NCBI GenBank assembly: GCA_030403585.1
Contig: JAUEPE010000015.1
Span: 62,001 to 126,000 of the forward strand
DNA: 64,000 nt
Source: Frankia sp. RB7
Lineage (GTDB): Bacteria > Pseudomonadota > Alphaproteobacteria > Rhizobiales > Xanthobacteraceae
Direction of reading: 5' to 3'
Shown here: piece by piece, positions 57,502-64,000 of the stretch
Position numbering within the stretch: the first letter of the stretch is position 1
Layout of the letters: every line of letters starts with the position of its first letter
Notes under the pieces: model-generated
Databases searched by the model: none
What the model was told of the DNA's origin: nothing
Seen by the model: the letters and a program-made list of their open reading frames with translations, nothing else
Translations under genes and position numbers: made by a program

Positions 57502-58167
57502 TCAGATCCGGTCGTTGAGAAGGACGCCGGACAGCGAGGGATCGGAGGCATTGGACGTGCCGTCCGATCCCGTCCCGCTGTAGGTCGAATCCGCCAGCGA
57601 GGCTTTCAGCGACTCCAGGAATTTCTCGAGCAGGTCCGTGGTCGACGTGGCGGTCGACGAACTGTTCGTGCCGGTGGTCGACGACGTCGTGTCGTCCGAG
57701 TCCGTCGTGCTGGACGAGGTCGAACCCGTGAGCGAGCTTTGCAGCGTCTGCAGGAATTGCTGAAGCAGGTCGACGACCGAACTGGCAGTTGACGAGCTGT
57801 CGGTGCCGCCGGCCGGAGGCGGTCCGCCCGACGGCGGCGGTCCGCCCGGTCCGTGAGAGAACGCCGACTTGAAAACACCCTGCAGTTCGGTGGCCTGCTG
57901 GTCGGTGAGCTTGCCGGACGACACTTCCTGCTGGATCAGATCATCGATCTTCGACTTGATGCCGTCAGGTCCGCTGCCGCTGGATTGATCGCTTGTCCCG
58001 TCCGATTGCAGCGAGGAGTCGATATCGTTGAGCGCGGAGGATAGCGCCGACTGATCGGACGCACTGATCGTGCCGGAACTGACTTGCGATTGCAGCTCGT
58101 CTTGCAGTCGCTGCGACGGTGATGCGTGCTGGTGGTGATGAGTGGAGAGCGCCGAAATCGAGGTCAT
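57502..58167 (-). CDS. Ser/Thr-rich protein with internal repeats
   Basis: 221 aa, unknown function. Two kinds of internal repeat: QSQVSSGTISASDQSALSSA (from about residue 27) resembles QQEVSSGKLTDQQATELQGV (from about 78), and VVDLLQQFLQTLQSSLTGS (about 132-150) resembles TTDLLEKFLESLKASLADS (about 176-194). Between them are Gly/Pro-rich and Asp/Ser/Thr-rich linkers; GPDGI is loosely EF-hand-like. No classical signal peptide. AAAGCAACC precedes ATG 58167. Three 14-base direct repeats lie 54-95 bases upstream. Confidence 0.76.
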   Translation of the reverse strand: MTSISALSTHHHQHASPSQRLQDELQSQVSSGTISASDQSALSSALNDIDSSLQSDGTSDQSSGSGPDGIKSKIDDLIQQEVSSGKLTDQQATELQGVFKSAFSHGPGGPPPSGGPPPAGGTDSSSTASSVVDLLQQFLQTLQSSLTGSTSSSTTDSDDTTSSTTGTNSSSTATSTTDLLEKFLESLKASLADSTYSGTGSDGTSNASDPSLSGVLLNDRI

Positions 58168-58220
58168 GGTTGCTTTCCGTGCTTTTGGTGGACTCGGGCT
58201 GATTTTGCCGAAGTCACATC

Positions 58221-58262
58221 CAGTCCTGGGTTCGCAGTCCTGAGTTCACAGTCCTGATTTCA
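58221..58262. repeat. Three 14-base direct repeats (CAGTCCTGAGTTCA)
   Basis: CAGTCCTGGGTTCG, CAGTCCTGAGTTCA and CAGTCCTGATTTCA are perfectly in tandem. They lie upstream of the Ser/Thr-rich gene (minus strand) and of the AraC gene (plus strand), and could be binding sites for either. Confidence 0.8.
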
Positions 58263-58460
58263 CCTTGGGCGGTTGGATTTTGCCCGGTCGGGCGGTGGTA
58301 GGCACGGGAGCTGGCGCGGAGCCGTTGGCGCGGGCGGCGCTGGTTGCCGAATATTGCCATTGAACAGTCAGAAATATTCAGAAACAAAATAGATGAGCTT
58401 GATGCGATAATCTTTCCTGTCCCGTTCCTCAAGACGATCTCAATCGGACCACTGAATCGC

Positions 58461-59546
58461 ATGTCGACCCTGGAAGCCGCATTGCGAGGAGGAGCGGTCG
58501 TCATTCTTCTTTTCCGCGTGGCGATTGCCGCGCGCGATGCACGGCGTAATCCCGTCAGCCGCTATTCCGCGCTGCTGAATTTGAGCATCGCAGCCTATGT
58601 CATCGAATCGGCATCCAGCTTCGGTGCGCTGGCGCTGCCTTTGCGCATTCCGGTCCATCTCGTCAGCGGCGCCATGCCGGCCGCATTCTGGATTGCGGTG
58701 AGCGCGATCTTCGTCGATGAATTTCGCCTGCGCTGGTACCATTTGCTCGGCGGGCTCGCCTTGATGGGGCTTGCATGGATCGACATGTCGAGGCATCCGA
58801 TCTCCGTCGATGTGGCGCGCACCGCTTTGTCCGTGTCGCTTCTGCTGCTTGGCCTGTGGTATGTGCTGTCGGGGCGTGCGGCCGATTTGGTGGAGAAGCG
58901 GCGACGGCTGCGCGTCTGGTATGCCGTCGTCACCGTGCTCTATGCCCTGTTCATCATCGCCTCGGACTGGCTCTGGCCCGGTGGCTTGTCGGCGTCATCG
59001 CTCAGCCTCGCCAACGCAGCCGTCTTGATGGCGGTGATCTTCCTGTTCGCTGTGCAGGGCACGCTGGCCTCGACCGAACCATCGCTGGTGCCCGCGCCTG
59101 CACTGGCAGGCCAGCCGGCCGCGATTTCGCGTGATCCGCCGGCAGCAGTGCCAGCAGCCGAACCCGATGAGGCGCAACTGACGGCATTGCGCCGCCTGCT
59201 CGATCGCGACAAGGTCTTTCGCGAGCCGGACCTGAGCATCGCGACATTGTCACGGAAGCTCGAGGTTCCGGAATACCGGTTGCGCCATCTGATCAACCGG
59301 CAGCTCGGCCATCGCAATTTCAGCGCCTTCGTCAACGGCTATCGTCTGGCCGAGGTCGAGGCCGCGCTGAGCGATCCCACGCAAACCGCAGTGCCGATCC
59401 TGACCATAGCGCTCGACGCCGGCTTCGGCTCGATTGGGCCCTTCAATCGCGCCTTCAAGGCGCATACCGGCCTGACGCCGTCCGAGTATCGGCGGGCGCG
59501 TGCTGGCGGTGTTGCAGGGCCGAAACCTAGCCGTTTCCTGATTTGA
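58461..59546 (+). CDS. Membrane-anchored AraC-family transcriptional regulator, paralogue
   Basis: 361 aa. Same architecture as the protein at 14593-15654: about seven hydrophobic segments (residues 8-215), an Ala/Pro linker, and a C-terminal AraC domain with LEVPEYRLRHLINRQLGHRNF and DAGFGSIGPFNRAFKAHTGLTPSEY. The two C-terminal halves are strongly alike, the membrane halves less so. ATG 58461. The next gene on the strand, a sterol-desaturase-family gene, is the likely target. Confidence 0.87.
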   Translation: MSTLEAALRGGAVVILLFRVAIAARDARRNPVSRYSALLNLSIAAYVIESASSFGALALPLRIPVHLVSGAMPAAFWIAVSAIFVDEFRLRWYHLLGGLALMGLAWIDMSRHPISVDVARTALSVSLLLLGLWYVLSGRAADLVEKRRRLRVWYAVVTVLYALFIIASDWLWPGGLSASSLSLANAAVLMAVIFLFAVQGTLASTEPSLVPAPALAGQPAAISRDPPAAVPAAEPDEAQLTALRRLLDRDKVFREPDLSIATLSRKLEVPEYRLRHLINRQLGHRNFSAFVNGYRLAEVEAALSDPTQTAVPILTIALDAGFGSIGPFNRAFKAHTGLTPSEYRRARAGGVAGPKPSRFLI

Positions 59547-59657
59547 CTGGCCTTTTGCAGGAATCGGCCAGTCCTCATCCGGGAATCGGCGCGCCGCCGC
59601 GCTGCCCCCGTGCAACCCATTGCCTGCAGGCGATGAGCCTGCGGATTCGAGGTTGCC

Positions 59658-60560
59658 ATGAAGCCATTGATTTCCGTTCTGCAATTCTCCCTTCCCGCCG
59701 TGATCGTGATCGCGACTCTGGAGGGTATCGTCCTGGCCCTGCTGATGCGCCGCGACTACAATTGGCGCGCCTATTGGGCCTCGCTGGCCGATGCGCTCGG
59801 CCGGCAATATCTCGTCTACACGCTGCTGCCGCTCAGCATCGCGCAGCCGCTGGTCGATCTGGCCTGGAAACACCGGCTGTTCACCGTCCCGCTCGACAGC
59901 ACTCTCTCCGTGCTCGTGCTCGTGATCGCCCAGGATTTCAGCTATTACTGGTTCCACCGCGCCAGCCACCGCGTTCGCTGGTTCTGGGCGACGCACGCGA
60001 TCCACCATTCCTCGAACGAGTTCAACCTCGCGGCGTCCTACCGCTTCGGCTGGACCGGACGGCTGACCGGCGCCGCAATCTTCTACGTGCCGATGATCTG
60101 GCTCGGCTTCGCGCCGGGACCGGTGTTCATCGCGGCCGGCATCAATCTGCTCTACCAGTTCTGGCTGCACGCGGAGTGGATCCCGAAACTCGGCTGGCTG
60201 GAATATGTGCTCAACACGCCCTCGCATCATCGCGTGCACCATGCCTGCAACGCCGAGTATCTCGATCGCAACTACGGCGGCATCTTCATCGTGTTCGACC
60301 GGATGTTCGGCACCTTCGTCGCCGAACGCGACGACCTGCCGTGCAACTACGGCCTCGTGAAGCCGCTGCGCTCCAACAATCCGGTCGTCATCGCGTTTCA
60401 CGAATGGGCAGCGCTCGGGCGCGATCTCTGGCGATCGCCGACCTGGCGGGGCCGGTTCGCCTGCCTGATCGGCCCGCCGGGGGATGGGCCGGCAACGTCG
60501 GTGGTCACGACGTCGACGGCACGCGATGCCGGTCGAAAGGTTGAGGTTGAGGTTGGATGA
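59658..60560 (+). CDS. Sterol desaturase / fatty acid hydroxylase family protein
   Basis: 300 aa integral membrane di-iron enzyme. Histidine motifs HRASH (in YYWFHRASH), HAIHHS and HHRVHH give the eight-His cluster of the superfamily. Four hydrophobic segments in the first half and one or two more later. Relatives act on sterols, hopanoids, carotenoids or ether lipids. 111 bases after the AraC gene on the same strand. Substrate unknown. Confidence 0.9.
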   Translation: MKPLISVLQFSLPAVIVIATLEGIVLALLMRRDYNWRAYWASLADALGRQYLVYTLLPLSIAQPLVDLAWKHRLFTVPLDSTLSVLVLVIAQDFSYYWFHRASHRVRWFWATHAIHHSSNEFNLAASYRFGWTGRLTGAAIFYVPMIWLGFAPGPVFIAAGINLLYQFWLHAEWIPKLGWLEYVLNTPSHHRVHHACNAEYLDRNYGGIFIVFDRMFGTFVAERDDLPCNYGLVKPLRSNNPVVIAFHEWAALGRDLWRSPTWRGRFACLIGPPGDGPATSVVTTSTARDAGRKVEVEVG

Positions 60561-60562
60561 AA

Positions 60563-60639
60563 TGGCGCACCCGACACGATTCGAACGTGTGACCTTTGCC
60601 TTCGGAGGGCAACGCTCTATCCAGCTGAGCTACGGGTGC
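60563..60639 (-). tRNA. tRNA-Arg (anticodon CCG)
   Basis: 77 bases including the encoded CCA. Acceptor stem GCACCCG pairs with CGGGTGC, D-arm GCTC/GAGC, anticodon stem TTGCC/GGCAA with seven-base loop CTCCGAA giving anticodon CCG (reads CGG), and T-arm ACACG/CGTGT with TTCGAAT loop. All stems are perfect. Confidence 0.97.
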
Positions 60640-60923
60640 AGCGAGGCCTCATGTAGCCGATTGGCGAGGGGTGGGCAACCGGTCCCTTGGATTGCGATGA
60701 TGCCATCATGCCGGTGTTTTGCCCGACGCGTCAACGGATTTTCCGAAGCCCGGGGCTCGGATCGAGCGACGCACATTCCAGGTGGTCTATCGACGCGGGG
60801 GAAAATCCCCGATTTCACGCGTTCCAGCCGGGTTACCGTCGGATGGATTTTCGCTCATGCCAAGCCATTGATTTAACAGCCGCCGTCTACTGTGCATGGG
60901 GTTGTTTTCGCGGCCGTCGCGCT

Positions 60924-61991
60924 TCAGGCCGATCTGCGTGGGGCGAGGCCAGGAACCTGACCGTCAACCGGCCCATCGTCCCGGCCGTGGCCTGCGAATT
61001 CGGCCAGGATCCGTTCGGAGCAGACGACACGGTTGCGGCCGAGCCGTTTGGCGGCATAGAGCGCCTGGTCGGCGGCGCCCAGCAGCCGGTCGGGGGCGCC
61101 GTCGGCCTCGCCGGGGATGTGACTGGCGACGCCGACACTGAGGGTAACGTGGTTGCCGGCGCCATCGGCGCCATGGGCGATCCGCAACGCCATCACGGCA
61201 CCGCGGATCTCCTCGGCGATGGCGCAGGCATCGTCGCAGCTCATGTCGGGCAGGATCAGCGCAAATTCCTCGCCGCCATACCGGCTGGCGAGGTCGAGCG
61301 GGCGTACCGCGTGGCGGCTGACGACGCGCGCGACCTCGCGCAGGCATTCGTCGCCGGACTGGTGGCCGTGCTCGTCGTTGAACAACTTGAAATGATCCAC
61401 ATCCACGAACAGCAGCGCCAACGGCTTCTGCGTCCGCTGCGCGCGCGCCCATTCGGTCATCAGCATCTGGTCGAAGGAGCGGCGGTTCGACAGCCCGGTC
61501 AGCCCGTCCTTGGTGGCGAGCTCCTTCAGTGCCATCTCGGCGCGCTTCTGGTCGGTGAGGTCGCGCAGCGTCTCCACCACGGCGATCAGATGGCCGGCCT
61601 CGTCATGGATCGGGCCCGCGTCGATCGCGAGATAAAGCTGGCTGCCTAACTTCGGCATCACGCACCAGTTCTCCGCGCTGAAGCCGAGCCCGTTATGGCC
61701 GCGTGCGGCATATTCGGAATAGAACTCCGGGAGCTGCTCGGGGCGGTCGAGCGCGACCAGATCGGCGAGGCAAGGACGCTTGGTCTCGTAGAAGGCCTGC
61801 CAGTGCTTGCTGGTACCGATCACCTCGGAGGCGGCAACGCCGGTCAGCCGTTCGCACGCCCTGTTCCAGATCACGACGCGGCGCTTCGGGTCGATCACGA
61901 AGGTCGGCACCACCAGATGCTGCATCAGCCGCACCGCATAGGAATCCGCCACATCGACGGCTTTGGCGGGAGATTTGATGAGCTTGGCCAT
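60924..61991 (-). CDS. PAS-GGDEF diguanylate cyclase
   Basis: 355 aa. An N-terminal PAS domain (FVIDPKRRVVIWNRACERLTG) is followed by a GGDEF domain whose active site is GGEEF (RYGGEEFALI), with the RPLD inhibitory site five residues earlier, so it should make cyclic di-GMP and be feedback-inhibited. I start at ATG 61991 (MAKLIK), one base past the upstream gene's stop; the longer frame to 62150 lies inside the neighbour. Operon with the GGDEF-EAL gene. Confidence 0.9.
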   Translation of the reverse strand: MAKLIKSPAKAVDVADSYAVRLMQHLVVPTFVIDPKRRVVIWNRACERLTGVAASEVIGTSKHWQAFYETKRPCLADLVALDRPEQLPEFYSEYAARGHNGLGFSAENWCVMPKLGSQLYLAIDAGPIHDEAGHLIAVVETLRDLTDQKRAEMALKELATKDGLTGLSNRRSFDQMLMTEWARAQRTQKPLALLFVDVDHFKLFNDEHGHQSGDECLREVARVVSRHAVRPLDLASRYGGEEFALILPDMSCDDACAIAEEIRGAVMALRIAHGADGAGNHVTLSVGVASHIPGEADGAPDRLLGAADQALYAAKRLGRNRVVCSERILAEFAGHGRDDGPVDGQVPGLAPRRSA

Positions 61992-61992
61992 C

Positions 61993-64000
61993 TCAGGCCA
62001 CCGCTGCCACAGGCATGGCGTCGCCCGGGCCGAACAGCCCGCGCACCTCGGCCGCCGGCTTCGGCTTGCTGAACAGATAGCCCTGCATCTCCGTGCAGCC
62101 GAGCGCGCGCAGCATCTCGCGCTGGGCTTCGGTCTCGACGCCCTCGGCAACCGTCGTCATGTTGCTGGCGGCGGCGATGTTCACCACCGCCTGCACGATC
62201 ACGGGTGATCCGCTGGCGTCGGCGATATCGGCGACGAAGCAGCGGTCGATCTTGATCTTGTCGAACGGGAAACGCTTCAGATAGCTCAGCGAGGAGTAGC
62301 CGGTGCCGAAATCGTCGAGCGCGATGCGCACGCCGATCGAGCGAAGCTGGTGCAGGATCGAGAGTGCCGCCTCGTCGTCGCGGATCAGCACAGCCTCGGT
62401 GATTTCGAGCTCGAGCCGCCGCGGCTCGAGCCCGGAGGCGGCGAGCGCGCCCGCGATCCGCAGCGCCAGCGTGTCGCATTTCAGCTGCACCGGCGAAACG
62501 TTGACGGCGACGCGCACATGGGCGGGCCAGGTCGCGGCCTCGTTGCAGGCCGTGCGCAGCACCCAGTCACCGAGCTCGTTGATCAGGCCGGTGTCTTCGG
62601 CGATCGGAATGAATTCAGCGGGCGAGACCATGCCGCGCTCGGGATGGCGCCAGCGCAGCAGCGCCTCGCAGCCGGAGACCTCGCCCGAATGCAGATTGAC
62701 CAGCGGCTGGTAATGGATCTCGAATCCGCCGTCGATCAGCGCCTGGCGCAGATCCTGCTCCAGGGAGAGGCGGGCCTTGGCGCTCGCATCCATCTCCGGC
62801 ACGAAGAAGCGGTAGGTGCGCCGCCCTTCCGCCTTGGCGCCGTACATTGCGAGGTCGGCGTTCTTGATGAGCTGGTCGAGATCGGCGCCGTCCTGCGGCG
62901 CCAGCGCGATGCCGATGCTGGCGTCGGTGGAGAGCTGGTGGCCGAGGCAGTGATAGGGGCGGCGGATCGCTTCATGGATCCGCGTCACGAAGGACAGCAC
63001 GTCGGCGGACGATTCGATTTTGGTCTGGATCACGGCGAACTCGTCGCCGCCGAGCCGCGCGATCAGGTCGCCCGGCTTGAGGCAGGCGCGGATGCGGCCC
63101 GCGATCGCCTTCAGCAGCTCGTCGCCGACATGGTGGCCGAGCGAATCGTTGATGCCCTTGAACTCGTCGACGTCGATATAGAGCAGCGCGAATTGTTCGC
63201 CGCCGGCGACTTTCTCCAGCTCGCGCTCGATCTGCTCGCGGAACAGCGTGCGGTTCGGCAGGTCGGTCAGCGCGTCGTAGTGCGCCATATGGGCGATCTT
63301 GTCATGGGCGCGCCGCCGCTCGGTGACATCCTCGACGACATTGATGAGATAGCGCGGCTCGCCTGAGGAGTCGCGGATGCCGATCCGGGTCGAGGTGATG
63401 TAGCGCAGTCCCATGGTCTGGCTCGGCCAGGCATGTTCGTCCTTGAACAATCCCTCGGTCGTCTGCAACGCCTTGCTGTCGTCCTCGGTGACCTGCCGGG
63501 CGGTGTCGCCCGGGTAGATGTCCAAGGGTGTCTTGCCCACGACGGCTTCGCGCGACTGGCCGAATTGCTCCGCAGCAGTGCTGTTGATCAGCAGATATTG
63601 CCGTGTCAGGGCATCCTTCACCGTGATCTGCGACGGGATGTGATCGATAATCTCGCGGAGGAACGTGTAGTTGCGGTCACGCTCCTGTTCCAGATTGAGC
63701 CGCTCGGTGATCTCCTCGATCGTGGCGACCCATCCGCCCTGCGCGAGCGGCGTGTTGATGACCTGGAAGGCGCGGCCGTTCGGCAATTGATGTGTTTTCG
63801 TGGCGACCTTGCCTTCGGCGACGCCCCTCATGACGTCGGCGCAAAACGCTTCGACGTCACCGCTGAACGCGTTGCGTTCCTTGCGATGGTACATCGCCTG
63901 GTGGATGTGACAGCCGGGCTTGATGACATCGTCGGAAAGGCCGAACATGTCGGCATAGCGGCGGTTGCAGGTGACGATGTATCCGGCGGCGTCGTACAGA
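61993..64000 (-). CDS. PAS-GGDEF-EAL protein, 5' end beyond window
   Basis: The reading frame is open to the window's end, so the N-terminus is missing. Present: two PAS-like regions (CHIHQAMYHRKE before EEITERL, and REIIDHIPSQITVKDAL), a GGDEF domain with active GGDEF (ARLGGDEFAVI) but KPGD in place of RxxD at the inhibitory site, and a complete EAL domain (CEALLRW, LDDFGTGYSSL, TVAEGVET). It may both make and break cyclic di-GMP. The diguanylate cyclase follows one base after its stop. Confidence 0.9.
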   Translation of the reverse strand, partial: LYDAAGYIVTCNRRYADMFGLSDDVIKPGCHIHQAMYHRKERNAFSGDVEAFCADVMRGVAEGKVATKTHQLPNGRAFQVINTPLAQGGWVATIEEITERLNLEQERDRNYTFLREIIDHIPSQITVKDALTRQYLLINSTAAEQFGQSREAVVGKTPLDIYPGDTARQVTEDDSKALQTTEGLFKDEHAWPSQTMGLRYITSTRIGIRDSSGEPRYLINVVEDVTERRRAHDKIAHMAHYDALTDLPNRTLFREQIERELEKVAGGEQFALLYIDVDEFKGINDSLGHHVGDELLKAIAGRIRACLKPGDLIARLGGDEFAVIQTKIESSADVLSFVTRIHEAIRRPYHCLGHQLSTDASIGIALAPQDGADLDQLIKNADLAMYGAKAEGRRTYRFFVPEMDASAKARLSLEQDLRQALIDGGFEIHYQPLVNLHSGEVSGCEALLRWRHPERGMVSPAEFIPIAEDTGLINELGDWVLRTACNEAATWPAHVRVAVNVSPVQLKCDTLALRIAGALAASGLEPRRLELEITEAVLIRDDEAALSILHQLRSIGVRIALDDFGTGYSSLSYLKRFPFDKIKIDRCFVADIADASGSPVIVQAVVNIAAASNMTTVAEGVETEAQREMLRALGCTEMQGYLFSKPKPAAEVRGLFGPGDAMPVAAVA

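Noticed and set aside
60563..60639. tRNA-Arg as attachment site of an integrated element
   Set aside because: No integrase gene on either side and I find no repeat of the tRNA 3' end within the window.

Overview
The window is GC-rich, densely coded bacterial chromosome. The gene order rpsT-dnaA-dnaN-recF-gyrB, the several families of short palindromic intergenic repeats and the character of the proteins point to an alphaproteobacterium of the Bradyrhizobium/Nitrobacteraceae type. The genus assignment is recognition from memory, not a database result. I see no transposase, integrase, prophage or CRISPR array.

Layout. 0.1-9.4 kb: PfkB kinase, AMP-forming acyl-CoA ligase, serine hydrolase, small hypothetical, succinate-semialdehyde dehydrogenase, and a CHASE3 histidine kinase whose stop overlaps the start of a periplasmic sugar-binding protein. 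9.4-17.3 kb: SulP-STAS-cyclic-nucleotide transporter fusion, long-form purC, pirin, GNAT, membrane-anchored AraC regulator, secreted serine hydrolase. 17.3-23.9 kb: MmgE/PrpD, FUSC-type membrane protein, a three-gene overlapping operon (MATE pump, DUF2867, DsbA-like isomerase), and a murA whose catalytic Cys is Asp. 24-35.2 kb, all on the minus strand: gyrB, a secreted protein built of repeated FYR/GW modules, a 48-codon ORF with a copied leader, recF, dnaN, dnaA, a 1.28-kb AT-enriched gap that is a candidate replication origin, then rpsT. 35.6-43.2 kb: small membrane protein, msrA, polysaccharide-export-like lipoprotein, dienelactone hydrolase, alpha/beta hydrolase, and a 2Fe-2S plus molybdopterin dehydrogenase pair of the isoquinoline 1-oxidoreductase type. 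43.3-50.7 kb: Fic protein, HD-GYP protein, CaiC-like ligase, VOC protein, Bug-type solute-binding protein, and an ArsR/AHSA1/DUF899 operon. 50.8-57.5 kb: trypsin-like protease, a membrane protein/winged-helix/UppS-like operon, GNAT, a cyclic-nucleotide-domain protein overlapping a phosphoesterase tail to tail, a Tag-like glycosylase and a small hypothetical. 57.5-64 kb: Ser/Thr-rich repeat protein, a second membrane AraC regulator next to a sterol-desaturase-family gene, tRNA-Arg(CCG), and a c-di-GMP pair (diguanylate cyclase and a GGDEF-EAL protein cut by the window edge).

How it fits together. The core is the chromosomal replication block; the flanks are housekeeping, transport and signalling genes. 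Three cyclic-di-GMP-related proteins and two membrane AraC regulators show a signalling-rich genome. Nothing here is clearly a new defence or mobile system. The least explained items are the FYR/GW protein with its duplicated leader, the Asp-type MurA, the kinase/binding-protein pair and the second UppS operon.
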